DNA of 64,000 nucleotides from contig JAWNZC010000337.1 in assembly GCA_035771165.1 (NCBI GenBank), positions 6,663,501 through 6,727,500 of the forward strand, given 5' to 3'. Below are positions 33,630 through 42,565 of this stretch, piece after piece (within the stretch, counting starts at the first letter, position 1; every line of letters begins with the position of its first letter). The translations under genes and the position numbers were made by a program. Origin of the DNA: Paragorgia papillata. Its lineage: Eukaryota > Cnidaria > Anthozoa > Scleralcyonacea > Coralliidae. The notes beneath the pieces are model-generated. The model saw only the letters and a program-made list of their open reading frames with translations. It made no database searches and had not been told where the DNA came from.

Positions 33630-34858
33630 TTAGTATTGAATACTACTTAACTGCCCGTTTATGATATTTAGCAATCCATCAGATATAACGTACAGATAAC
33701 ATGTACAAGCAGTGGTTCCACTTGTCTTACTTATTTCTAGGAGGATGCCATTTTGTGTGTCTGTCAATTTAACACCTTGGCCGGACACTTCTTTCAGTGA
33801 TGTTGTACTGAAGTCAAAAACTAATCCGAATTTATCTTTAAAAAAGCTTGTGTGATTGATATTTCGGTCTAGTGTTATATCACTTGGAAAAAAGACACGA
33901 GAAGCTTCAAAGAAGAAGTCATATTTTTTCATATTCTGACTGTAGATATAATTCGGTTGACCTTGGAAACTAATTTTGGCAGATTGTATATTTGGGTAGT
34001 AGTATGTTTCACTATTATCGTCCCCCGCTTAAATAGCAAAACAATATTCCTCAGTGACCTGCGTGGTAGGTTGACATTTTCATGTATCGATGTACTGGCC
34101 GCAGAAACGGGAAATGTTTTGACAAGTGTCGCATGTGTGTAGTAAGACGATTTTCCACTATTATACATTGATTCAATATCGGTGGCAAGTGATTCATTTT
34201 CAAGGGTCTCATAACGCAGCTTAATATTATTCAGTTTAAAACTAGATGGAACTAATTTACCGCTACTTCCTCGAGTCAGGACTTTAGCTGGGTCATTGAT
34301 TTTGAGGACCGTTTCATGTGTGTTCTGTAGGGCATATGGGTACACAGGTCCATTATCGCTCATTATTTCATCATCAATAGGTACTGCAAACCGCGTACCA
34401 TAAACAGTATTCAAAAGTGTGTCATCTGCCACACTGCTGTCACCAGATGAGTCTTGGGATCTAAGTTTGGCTACGTTAGTTGTTCCGCCAAGCCCTTGGT
34501 TTACCTTCCCACTTTTATCTGATTTTGACCAAAGATCTTCGTAACATTTGAGTACATGTGCTTCATTAAGATCGCGGTATATTTCGCCATTGAATTTGTG
34601 TGTAATCTGTTTGAATAGTGTTGATTTTAGATTCGGTTGGTGGTAAGACTCCGTGTTTCCATTTTTTAAATCAAAAGTCAGAAATCTTGATCCTGGCACA
34701 AGTACATGGTTCATTGGCAAAGTTAACATTTTTACGTACAAATCCTGGCCAGATTTGATTTCGGTTGGATTGAAAGTCACATCGACAACTCTTCGTGTTC
34801 CTTTTTTATTTTGATCGGGATATTTTGCCTTATAATTTATTTCAAGTTTATCCAACAT
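33630..34858 (-). pseudogene. Candidate major capsid protein, one frameshift
   Basis: A 309-codon frame begins MLDKLEINYKAKYPDQNKKG at 34,858. It ends at a stop 3' of a run of five C (34,022-34,026, plus strand); the adjacent frame stays open from there to 33,630 and completes a protein of about 430 residues. The sequence is beta-rich with jelly-roll-like spacing (LPMNHVLVPGSRFLTFDL, VYGTRFAVPIDDEI). Length, location beside the ATPase and block orientation suggest the double-jelly-roll capsid, though it is shorter than canonical Polinton capsids. The single-base change in a homopolymer could be real decay or a sequencing error. A fold prediction would settle it. Confidence 0.55.
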
Positions 34859-34861
34859 ATA

Positions 34862-35386
34862 TTAACTTATGTTTCGTTTCTTATAATTATCATATGCAAA
34901 CCATGCAAGTGCAATAGCGAGAAACCATAAATTACTTGCCAACCATGTTAGGGCTTTTGCGCAAAATTTCAGTAGAGAAACTATTAGGCTACCCACGGCT
35001 GTTATAATTGGGCCGATAATAGGGCCTAATTTTTTAGCAATATCTTTAAGGGCTTTGTACAACGCTTTGGTGAATTTACTTGTTGCTTGTGCCCCCTTTT
35101 TGATAACTGATCTCGCACTTACGATTATAGTTGTTATAATCCCGGCTATTGAAATAGATATAGCAGCAATGCCAGCGATGTTTTCTTTTGCCCACTTTTT
35201 AATTTTTTCTAATCGTGTTAAATCATTAAGACTCTCATTGTTTTCAATCTCTTGGTTTAGTATATTGGCAGTCTCTTCGTGCGCTGGTAATTCACCAACC
35301 TCTAATCGTATGAAGTCTGCTTTCTGCTCTGCTATTTTGCTAAGATTTTTATAGAATGACTCTTTCAGTGCATGGGTCTGTCTCAT
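34862..35386 (-). CDS. Membrane-associated Polinton protein (174 aa)
   Basis: The N-terminal half is charged and helical. The C-terminal half has three or four hydrophobic segments: GIAAISISIAGIITTIIV (about 70-88), LGPIIGPIITAVGSLIVSLL (about 122-141) and LWFLAIALAWFAYDNY (about 153-168), ending in KKRN. It overlaps the upstream 166-codon frame by 38 bp in a different phase, and the two may once have been a single ~330-residue protein. A role in membrane penetration or capsid-membrane interaction is possible, by analogy with amphipathic minor capsid proteins; that is inference. Confidence 0.6.
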   Translation of the reverse strand: MRQTHALKESFYKNLSKIAEQKADFIRLEVGELPAHEETANILNQEIENNESLNDLTRLEKIKKWAKENIAGIAAISISIAGIITTIIVSARSVIKKGAQATSKFTKALYKALKDIAKKLGPIIGPIITAVGSLIVSLLKFCAKALTWLASNLWFLAIALAWFAYDNYKKRNIS

Positions 35387-35849
35387 TAAGTGCTTTTAAT
35401 CTATAGTGGTCGGCTTGTATTTCTAAGGCTTCTATTCTTGTGGTGCTATCACCTTGTGGGTTAAGCGTTCCTGTCATTTCTCTGATTTCCTGTTCACTAA
35501 TGGATACTCTTCGTGATTCTTTGTTAAGTTGTTCTTCTCTACTTCGTAATGAAGATCTCGTCTTTTCAAGCGCGTCTATTTTAATACTTTCCTTTAGCTC
35601 ATCATTCGGCTCTACATTTCTGTCCCTTACTTTTTCTTTAACCACGCCATCTAAAGTTCTAGCATGCTCTTGTTCGGCTCTCTCCATCAAGTCCTTATAA
35701 TTATTTAAGGCCACTGTTGCGGCGCGTGTTTTACTATTTGTGTATCTAAAGGACTTGCATGCACCACTATCCTGCACGATGACGTTTTTTCCTTCAAACA
35801 AAATTCCCTTCTGCCTGCCATTTTCATACCTTATTTTTGAATTTGCCAC
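35349..35849 (-). CDS. Coiled-coil Polinton protein (166 codons)
   Basis: Highly charged and helical: LMERAEQEHARTLDGVVKEK, LRSREEQLNKESRRVSISEQ, then IEALEIQADHYRLKAL. The frame opens with GTG, which overlaps the stop of the preceding acidic frame by one base. A eukaryotic GTG start is unlikely, so this is probably the continuation of the upstream or downstream frame after a frameshift. Minor virion or scaffold protein is a guess from neighbours. Confidence 0.5.
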   Translation of the reverse strand: MANSKIRYENGRQKGILFEGKNVIVQDSGACKSFRYTNSKTRAATVALNNYKDLMERAEQEHARTLDGVVKEKVRDRNVEPNDELKESIKIDALEKTRSSLRSREEQLNKESRRVSISEQEIREMTGTLNPQGDSTTRIEALEIQADHYRLKALNETDPCTERVIL

Positions 35850-36136
35850 TATAGTTCCTTCGATGCTGGACCGTCACGTACTTTGATGTCCCATTTTAAA
35901 AAGTTTTTAAGAAATATCTTCCTGTCTCTTGAGACGGAGTTACTAATCTGTCTTTTATCACTTGGGATATTTGGGATGTCAGCAGCAATGTTTGTTTGTG
36001 GGTCATTAAAGATGTTTATGAGTCCGCCATCATCATTGTCATCCATAATAAAGCTTGTCTCCCATTGTTCCCTAAGTGCCGTGTCATCTCGGCCAAAATC
36101 TTCCATTTCAAAGTTCTCAAATCCGCCTTCCGCCAT
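35849..36136 (-). CDS. Acidic N-terminal Polinton protein (95 aa)
   Basis: Starts MAEGGFENFEMEDFGRDDTA, preceded by GGTTAATAT directly before the ATG, the motif seen before other leftward genes. Acidic and low-complexity at first, then basic near residues 60-85 (SDKRQISNSVSRDRKIFLKN). It ends one base into the next frame, so it may be the N-terminus of a larger structural polyprotein broken by frame changes. Not recognised. Confidence 0.5.
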   Translation of the reverse strand: MAEGGFENFEMEDFGRDDTALREQWETSFIMDDNDDGGLINIFNDPQTNIAADIPNIPSDKRQISNSVSRDRKIFLKNFLKWDIKVRDGPASKEL

Positions 36137-36213
36137 ATATTAACCAATATTTTGTATATCATGCACTCTCCATGGTACCCAACTATTGTGTTTACTATCA
36201 TAACCCAACCACT

Positions 36214-36474
36214 TTACCAGTGCCATCTTAACCTTTTCCTCTTCAGTATTTTCTCAATCTTATAGACATCATCCTTTTTACCAATATAACTTAGTTCCTG
36301 TTCGTAAAACGTCCCGATAATGGGCTCACCTTCCATGTCCTCTATTTCGTAGACGTTTGGGTCACCCCGTATAATCTTTTTAATTTTAAACAGCTCCTCG
36401 GTAAAATTAGCCTCGTAACCCTTGGTGAATATGCTCTTATACTTTGAGATCCGAACAGTATCACCAACTTTCAA
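36214..36474 (-). CDS. Integrase-type C-terminal SH3/chromo-like domain alone
   Basis: KVGDTVRISKYKSIFTKGYE followed by NFTEELFKIKKI and EPIIGTFYEQELSYIG is the C-terminal SH3-like domain carried by retroviral-type integrases of Polintons and related elements. The frame is open upstream to about 36,520 (through the SELPLPKL residues) but the penton-position gene ends there at 36,530, leaving no room for the RNase-H-like catalytic core. The listed Met is a TTG codon; a real ATG lies at 36,503-36,501 in another frame. Either the core was deleted, or this element uses a stand-alone domain. Confidence 0.7.
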   Translation of the reverse strand: MKVGDTVRISKYKSIFTKGYEANFTEELFKIKKIIRGDPNVYEIEDMEGEPIIGTFYEQELSYIGKKDDVYKIEKILKRKRLRWHW

Positions 36475-36529
36475 TTTAGGTAATGGTAACTCAGAGTAGA
36501 CATGGCATATAGTATATAGTCCATTTAAT

Positions 36530-37195
36530 TTACATTATATACAATTCCAACAGAATGCTGCCGAACTGCGTTACTGGTTTTCCATCCTGGTCTGTCACAT
36601 GAAATTCTAATTGATTGATGACACCCTTGTTTATTGCAACCTTAGATTCAATGTCGCGGAATGATTGCATAGTCCCGAACAGGTTTTGTTTGCTTGTTAC
36701 TGGTAGACTGACTAGTAGGTCACTCTTTTTACCATTATCAATATTTTGTGATTGGTCTATTAAATTACATGTAATCCGTTGATACTTCTGTCCATTGTTT
36801 ACTTGGATGATTCCGCTTTTTGTCGTGCTGCTTGGTAGGAATGTTCGGGTGCTAAAACCTAGAAGGGTCGCTAGGTTCTGGTGTATGGCCAACGTTGTTG
36901 ACCCATCAAGTTTCATTGTGCATTTGGCCTCAGGTTTGTGTAATTCTAATGATACACCACTATCTGCCTCAAGAGCAGTTTTGAGGTTCTGGAACGTATA
37001 ATAACCATTGCCCAGAAAGTTGTTGCGCCTTTTATTGAAAACATAATAGTTTCCTCTGCTACTGGTCACGTTAAACAACTCCCACATAGTGTATGCTTTC
37101 TTAAGTAGAATGTGAGGGTCAATCATGCAAGTCAGTATTGACTCTTGTAAGTTGATTATTTTTGTTGGCCCATCAATCAGTACAGGTAATTTCAT
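36530..37195 (-). CDS. Penton-position protein (221 aa), first leftward gene
   Basis: Intact ORF starting MKLPVLIDGPTKIINLQESI, with TTAATTATATAAC directly before its ATG. Beta-rich, no hydrophobic segment, with ATLLGFSTRTF and a C-terminal QLEFHVTDQDGKPVTQFGSI. Size and position fit the single-jelly-roll minor capsid (penton) protein of Polinton-like viruses, which forms capsid vertices. It is the gene nearest the central hairpin and probably reads from a promoter inside or beside it. Confidence in a structural role is moderate; no diagnostic motif was recognised. Confidence 0.5.
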   Translation of the reverse strand: MKLPVLIDGPTKIINLQESILTCMIDPHILLKKAYTMWELFNVTSSRGNYYVFNKRRNNFLGNGYYTFQNLKTALEADSGVSLELHKPEAKCTMKLDGSTTLAIHQNLATLLGFSTRTFLPSSTTKSGIIQVNNGQKYQRITCNLIDQSQNIDNGKKSDLLVSLPVTSKQNLFGTMQSFRDIESKVAINKGVINQLEFHVTDQDGKPVTQFGSILLELYIM

Positions 37196-37205
37196 GTTAT
37201 ATAAT

Positions 37206-37395
37206 TAACAAATAGATTCCATTTTGCCGTTGTCTGTTCAGTTATAGATGCACAGATGACGTCACAACGTGGTAAGAACAAAAAAGTGGCCCACGAGACG
37301 CAGTCGAGTGGGTCACTGATGTTCTTACCACGTTGTGACGTCTTCTGTGCATCTATAACTGAACAGACAACAAAAAAATGGAATCTATTTGTTTT
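37206..37395. repeat. Central 190-bp hairpin between divergent gene blocks
   Basis: Arms of about 73 bp: ACAAATAGATTCCATTTTG through GATGCACAGATGACGTCACA and their mirror, around a ~40-nt loop that itself contains TGGCCCAC / GTGGGTCA. It lies between the leftward penton-position gene (37,195) and the first rightward gene (37,585). TGACGTCA-like ATF/CREB sites sit in both arms. The loop shares AAAAGTGGCCCACG with the terminal repeats. Candidate origin or bidirectional promoter; a MITE insertion is the alternative. Confidence 0.7.
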
Positions 37396-37568
37396 ATACA
37401 ATACAAAAACTTAAAAGGTTTTTTAAAAAACCCTGTCGGGTTTTGGGGCATGAAGAAAGAAAAAAACAAGTCAGCTGACGTGATCTGACGTGACCATGCG
37501 TCTGTCCTCTAATAGATCATGGGCAACAACCAATGAAAACACGCGTAGCAACAAGGGTATTGTATAAC

Positions 37569-37584
37569 ATACTATATATAACAA
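37569..37584 (+). promoter_or_regulatory. AT-rich start motif of first rightward gene
   Basis: ACTATATATAAC sits immediately before the ATG at 37,585, one instance of the TATA-like block found directly upstream of most ATGs in the Polinton. Confidence 0.5.
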
Positions 37585-38552
37585 TGGATAAATTTAGGAA
37601 GGAATACCCCTATGCTGATTATAGTAAGTTTGCATATGATTCTGGCAAGTCCGTTATCACCTTTAAGATAAACACCGACGCAAGGTTTAATAACAACACT
37701 GATTATACCAAATATTCAGTGGCGGCGTGGCTCTGAAATAGGGGCCGGGAAATCACATTCCAGGGCCCACTTTCAGGGGTCATCATAGGAAGAATTTAGA
37801 ACTGCCGGCATCCTCCCCCAGAAATTTTTTGAAATTTGGGTAACTGAATTGAAATTTCCTGCGTTCCGACAACACCTTTTAGCAAAATTTTTAAAGTTTA
37901 AAAACAGAAAAACAACGATACAATATTTATAGTCGAACGTGTACAGTAGTTGCATGCAGTCTTGTTATTTTCAATGCACGGATTAATATCATAAAATACT
38001 ATAAAATAAATGTGCTGCATAGGCAACGTTGAATTGGAAAACAATTTCGAAATACTTAAGGTTTTATGAAATGAATTGAACTGTACGTTTCTCTCATAAA
38101 AGGCATTAGCTTGAAACGCTATAGAACTGCAGTATTCCATAATCTAAACTGTACTTCAAGTTTTATGCTGCAGTGGTTAAAAATTAGCATCTACAAAATA
38201 TTTGGGCCCACCAGTCACAAATTGTTGGGGCCCACAAGGTATACAGATCATCGGGGCCCACCGGGAAATCTCCCGGTGTCCCGGTGGGCCACGCCGCCCC
38301 TGCAAATATTTATATGTGAACATTATCAAAAAATACTATGGCGAAAATTATGATAAAGCAATGAAGAATCGCGATAAGGCCAAATTAGTATCAAAAAAAG
38401 ATTTAATAAATAAGTACCCGCATGCCACCCTCACAAAGTTTAATTTTGAACCCCAACTTAATAAAATGGTTGTTGTAACAAAAACAGTAATTTGGTTTAA
38501 AAATAATGATATCATATCGACAGACATACATTTAAAAATGATAAGACCATGA
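37585..38552 (+). pseudogene. First rightward Polinton gene, split by hAT-like MITE
   Basis: Starts MDKFRKEYPYADYSKFAYDS at 37,585 and is open to 37,716, where a 586-bp element is inserted. The frame resumes after the 8-bp target duplication at 38,311 and stays open to a TGA at 38,552. Without the insert the product would be roughly 120 residues, charged and helical, with no recognised domain. The stop overlaps the next gene's ATG (ATGA at 38,549-38,552), tight spacing typical of compact viral genomes. The function is unknown. Confidence 0.6.
37717..38302. mobile_element. hAT-like MITE, 8-bp TSD CAAATATT
   Basis: Ends CAGTGGCGGCGTGGCTC and GGCCACGCCGCCCCTG are imperfect inverted repeats, with exact 8-bp direct repeats at 37,709-37,716 and 38,303-38,310. 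CAG...CTG termini and an 8-bp target are hAT hallmarks. No transposase. The short ORFs inside are not genes. Confidence 0.85.
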
Positions 38553-39103
38553 CCATGTGGCTAAGCAATAATCTAGGGCCGGCCAATCCGGAATTGCCCC
38601 ACACTAATTTCCCCAGGATCTGGATGGTAGGTGGCACCGTGCAGTCCTTACCCAGGGGCAAGAAACATAAGTCTGATTATGGGGATTATATGGATAATTT
38701 TCCTGTAGAAACTATTCTGCATTACCCAATTAACCAGTTTCGTGTTTACGTAAATAATAAGGACTACTTTATGAGCGGATTGCCCCCACTAATTATAACC
38801 ACAAAAGAGGTGGCATTATGGGATGTTAAAGAGTCATACTACCAGACACTAATAGGAACGTGGATTGCCACTTACGCCGCGGGGGTGTCCATACAGCACC
38901 TAACATTTTGCCATGACGTACCTAAGCAAATAACCAGTCTCATGCGTTTCCATGTATATTTTACAGTCAGAAGGGTAATGCGGAAGTTCGCTGTTGAGGG
39001 GCTACCAAGGATTAATGATTTTATGAAAATATATGGCGCTTTTAGTATAAAACACCACACACCGAAATGGGCATGGCAAGAAGTAGAAGGTACGAGGATA
39101 TAA
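38549..39103 (+). CDS. Unknown Polinton protein (184 aa)
   Basis: An intact ORF starting MTMWLSNNLGPANPELPHTN, translationally coupled in layout to the preceding gene by an ATGA overlap, and overlapping the next frame by 37 bp. Distinctive segments are TLIGTWIATYAAGVSIQHLT and RVMRKFAVEGLPRINDFMKI. Moderately hydrophobic around residues 95-115 but without a clear membrane span. I recognise no domain. Its conservation of an open frame in an otherwise broken element is notable. Confidence 0.6.
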   Translation: MTMWLSNNLGPANPELPHTNFPRIWMVGGTVQSLPRGKKHKSDYGDYMDNFPVETILHYPINQFRVYVNNKDYFMSGLPPLIITTKEVALWDVKESYYQTLIGTWIATYAAGVSIQHLTFCHDVPKQITSLMRFHVYFTVRRVMRKFAVEGLPRINDFMKIYGAFSIKHHTPKWAWQEVEGTRI

Positions 39104-40734
39104 AACACAGTGTCACAAAATGGTCAGGCCAAGTTAGGATACGCGATTTACAAGTACATAATGATTATAAAAAATTCATACCAAAAGCGTCACACGGTCT
39201 CACATCAAAAGGCACAGAGTTTCTGAACAATTCGATCGAATCTTTTATCTATTGCATTCTCGGCGCGCAGGCAAAAACGGGACAGGGTATTTACGGTCCA
39301 AGAGCCAGGGACGGATCCAGGATTTTTCGTACGTTAGTCAAAATTTTCGTTTGTGAACATTCGGGGGGGACGGAAATTTTTCCGGGGGGTATGATTAGTT
39401 ATTAATACCCACACTAATAATACTTTCAAAAATACTTTTTGTCCTGGAAAGCCAAAGGCTGTTGATTAAAATTTCATCAATTGATGTCTATATCACAAAT
39501 CACAATTTATCACATCTGAACTAGAGATTGTATTACACCAAGCCATGTGGTCTAACAAGTCAACAAGACACACTGACACAGTCCATATACATTATATGGA
39601 TAATAGATATCCAAATCAAAATCTTAAACTAATGTCAGGCGACAAAAAGCATAAACAAAATGCCTACACTACAGTATATATTGGTTCGGCTGGGTTCGCG
39701 GTATATAAGTGAAATATTTAATATTAATAATAAACTTTTGACCGCAGTAACATGCTAATTTCATATTAAAACGATCATGCCAGCCGGTCATGGCGCACAG
39801 ATTGTTCGGTTAATACAAGTCCAAAACTATTATAATAAGAGTCAAATTTAGTTAAAATAGAATATATTTACTTTATGGCTGTACGAGACTTGTTTTTCCT
39901 TTCTCGAACATACTTCGGGATGAAAGATTCGGCAACAAAATTTCTACTGAGGCAGAAGCTCGTGTTGTTGATGGCACTCAACAGCTCTTCAACATAACTC
40001 TTCGGCAAAGCGTCGATTCGCTTCATCAGATCAGCGTAAACATCTTGAAGATATGGCCGATCGTTTCTCTCAAACGCGGACTGCACAGTCTCGTAAATAC
40101 TACAATACATTGCAGTATATTCGCTATTTCGCTTTTATATTTCTGTGGCACTTGAAATTGAAACTTCGCGTTCAAGCTGCGATCAGAAAGGCTATAGAAT
40201 CATGCCGTATACACTGAAGGCTGATGCATATGATCGATCAAAAAATGTAGCCAATGAGAATTCAGATATTTTTTGAATTAGCCAATCGGATAGCTTGTAT
40301 ACGAGCCCCTGGTCCACAAACCGATCAGAACTCCCCACAGATCGATCAAAAAGCAAATTGGCCAATCGGATGGCTGGAATCAGACTACAGAGCGATCAAA
40401 ACTCACGCGCAAGACCGCTGTTCTGTGACTTGATATATTACTTTATCGAAGGCCTTGCCGCTGTATGAAACTTGATAACCGGACTACAAATTTTGAATAT
40501 TAATGTCTTTGCTATGGACCGCATTTTGAATTAATTAACTTAATTAATTAACTGCGCAATTTTTACCTTAGTCGGGTGATCGGTTTGACTACCCCTAGAT
40601 CCGCCCCTGCAAGAGCCTCCTTACTGGAAACACAGAAAATATCCAGACAACTAGTTGAGGACTCAGTAATTAATTATAAAACTAATGTTTGGATTAACAA
40701 TATGAATACAAATGTGATACAAATGTTACTCTGA
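39067..40734 (+). pseudogene. Unknown Polinton protein, split by hAT-like element
   Basis: Starts MGMARSRRYEDIKHSVTKWS, overlapping the previous gene. Open to about 39,305, interrupted by a 1.3-kb CAG...CTG element, and open again after it to a TGA at 40,732-40,734. The uninterrupted product would be about 120 residues, basic at the N-terminus. SHGLTSKGTEFLNNSIES is its most distinctive segment. No domain recognised. Confidence 0.55.
39306..40609. mobile_element. hAT-like non-autonomous element, 1.3 kb
   Basis: Begins CAGGGACGGATCCAGGATTT and ends CCTAGATCCGCCCCTG; CAAGAGCC is repeated at 39,299-39,306 and 40,610-40,617 (8 bp, overlapping the terminal C by one base). A leftward 80-codon frame at 39,868-40,110 (MYCSIYETVQSAFERNDRPY) is open but unrecognised. 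Same TIR family as 42,604-44,164. Confidence 0.8.
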
Positions 40735-41049
40735 ATTTGGCCGTGTCGCCGAGTCTATGGTTATTGCCATCAAATATGATAATTTTGAAAAACCCGATAT
40801 TAGGATATAATAATAAGCTTAAAACGGCTACATCCACCATGCGTTTTGGGTTGAAATGATAAAATTAATTACCAGGGGGTAACCACGCCGCCGAAAAAAA
40901 GTCCATGAACAAGGCGGACACCATTTGGCAACGCTTGTCACACAAGAGGTCCAAGGGCAAACGCCCCCTAGCGCGCCAGGTGCGTCGGGTGATGATAACT
41001 TAATGATTCTGTTCACCGCGGCTGGAATAAGTTCTATGTGTTATAATAT
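40735..41049 (+). other. Gap with a possible 32-aa basic peptide
   Basis: Between a broken gene and the fibre-like gene. An ATG at 40,905 opens a 32-codon frame, MNKADTIWQRLSHKRSKGKR and onward, ending at 41,003, with about ten Arg/Lys. It could be a small DNA-condensing peptide of the kind packaged by adenovirus-like particles, or chance. Nothing else was seen. Confidence 0.3.
41036..41049 (+). promoter_or_regulatory. AT-rich start motif of fibre-like gene
   Basis: GTGTTATAATAT directly abuts the ATG at 41,050, another instance of the element-wide TATAATAT-ATG arrangement. Confidence 0.5.
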
Positions 41050-41661
41050 ATGAGCTTGTTTTACGGTTACGAAGATGGAGATACAAAACTATCTTTAAAA
41101 GGTGGTAAAATGGCGGGGCCACTAAACATGAACTATTGGGGGGTAAAGAACGTGCCGGCCTGTGTTGATCCCTCAGATGCTGTTTCGAAACAATTTCTTG
41201 AGGTTAATTACGACATAAAGTACAAGCATTATGATGGAATCATATGTTTATCACTTGCGACAGACTTTGCCCTTGAGAAGAGTTTTGCAAATGGTGTGCC
41301 AGTCGCTAACTTCCTGAGAACCGACCAAAATATACGTGTAAAATTTAGGGGCTTATGTCTTGATAAGGATAACAGTATTCCCAATAATTATGATTTTCTG
41401 GTAAGAATAATCTTGTATTATTTGGATGGTTCAAGTGAGGACAAAACGACCCACTCATTCGTTCATAATAATAGCACCAAAATTATTGTTAGTGATAGGC
41501 AACACTCTGGTATGACTTCCATTGTTTTCACCACTAACACCCCAGTGGTTTGGGACATTCCTATTTCTAATACTGTTGTTGGGTACATATTTTCTGTAAA
41601 AGAACAATCCGGCTTGACTGGCAACGAAATATATTTATCTTACCGGATGGAGTACGAGTAG
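41050..41661 (+). CDS. Fibre-like attachment protein (203 aa)
   Basis: Intact ORF. Residues 15-50 carry KGGKMAGPLNMNYWGVKNVP then DPSDAVSKQFLEVNY. This is the repeat found in phage and virus tail-fibre shafts (GG-M-G-L-MN-I-L--P--DAV-K-Y), which folds as a trimeric beta structure. The remaining ~150 residues are beta-rich (RVKFRGLCLDKDN, FLVRIILYYLDGS, SIVFTTNTPVVWD, IFSVKEQSGLTGNEIYLSYR) and would form a C-terminal head. Such a shaft-plus-knob protein would bind a host receptor. The domain call is from the motif; trimerisation and receptor binding are inferred. It is one of few intact genes in the element. Confidence 0.7.
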   Translation: MSLFYGYEDGDTKLSLKGGKMAGPLNMNYWGVKNVPACVDPSDAVSKQFLEVNYDIKYKHYDGIICLSLATDFALEKSFANGVPVANFLRTDQNIRVKFRGLCLDKDNSIPNNYDFLVRIILYYLDGSSEDKTTHSFVHNNSTKIIVSDRQHSGMTSIVFTTNTPVVWDIPISNTVVGYIFSVKEQSGLTGNEIYLSYRMEYE

Positions 41662-41682
41662 TATATATAATGTAATGTATCT

Positions 41683-42178
41683 ATGAAAGAGGTTATAAAT
41701 TTCAACCATATAAGTGAAAGCTTAACAGAGGATGAGATTAAAAAATTAGAAAGATGGTATGGTTATTATCATAAGCTATACACTTGTTACAAATGGAAAT
41801 ATAAAAAATTAAAAACTATAAAACTTGGTTTAAATATGTCTTCCATTGTGCTAACACTCACCGGGGAAATAGTTACTCACCGGCGTAACAATGAACCCGA
41901 TTATTTTAGGTTGTTTAACTGGTGCTGGTGTTTTAATACATGGGTATTTGGCAAAATCGGACATACCTAAAAAGGTGGAACACTGTAGATTCGCATACAC
42001 ATCATATCAGAAAATACTTACCCAACTTAGATCCTACCTGTGGGGAATGTTATATGACCAGCCTGTGTTTTTGTCAGATGTTAAGGTTGTTGATGATATT
42101 GTAACTGACTTATGCCCGCCTATCGATGAGATGGCAAAGAAGTATGATAAGGCTTTCTCACAGTTATCTCACAGGTAA
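41683..42178 (+). pseudogene. Two-helix membrane protein, frameshifted
   Basis: The first frame starts MKEVINFNHISESLTEDEIK, with a charged Tyr/Lys-rich helix followed by SSIVLTLTGEIV. Near 41,880-41,900 the frame shifts to one carrying PIILGCLTGAGVLIHGYLAK, then a helical cytoplasmic-type tail to a TAA at 42,178. The order (helix, two hydrophobic hairpin segments, then a longer helical tail) resembles the SLATT/2TM layout. Total length about 165 residues. The role is unknown; an effector or virion-membrane function is only a guess. Confidence 0.55.
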
Positions 42179-42223
42179 TCTCACAGGTATCTCACAGGTT
42201 TAGCCAAATATATGCTATAATAT

Positions 42224-42547
42224 AGATGAGCGACGTTTCTATCAGCCACACCTAAAATAACGGCAGTTAAAAAAGAGAAAGACCCAAAACGAGTTGAAGC
42301 AGGTAAACGGCTCGCTGCCATAAGTAAAGCTGCGAAGGAGAGAAAGATGAGAGAGAGAATAAGCATAGGTGAAACAGTGGAGTCAAATGGTTGGGGCCCA
42401 ATTAATTATGGATATGTTATTGGGGCCGCAGGAATAATAATAGGTGCAGCATCTTTGTATTATCCGAGATACTCATATAAGCAGGAGCTGAAACATGAAG
42501 AGGCAGCTATTCCGCCGGTGGCAGACGTGGGCCTAGACTGTCTTTAA
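42224..42547 (+). pseudogene. Small basic/TM protein, probable frameshift at start
   Basis: The frame containing EKDPKRVEAGKRLAAISKAA leads into a transmembrane segment, YVIGAAGIIIGAASLYY (about 42,412-42,465), and a short acidic tail, ending at 42,547. The ATG at 42,227 (just after CTATAATATAG) is in a different phase, so one base change near 42,240-42,255 has broken the start. A later ATG at 42,347 would drop the basic region. Basic head plus single membrane span; function unknown. Confidence 0.5.
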
Positions 42548-42565
42548 TAAAACTATTATATGTAA

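Noticed and set aside
38549..39103. Adenovirus-type cysteine protease
   Set aside because: Looked for a His...Asp/Glu...Gln...Cys arrangement in this and other unknown ORFs and could not find a convincing set.
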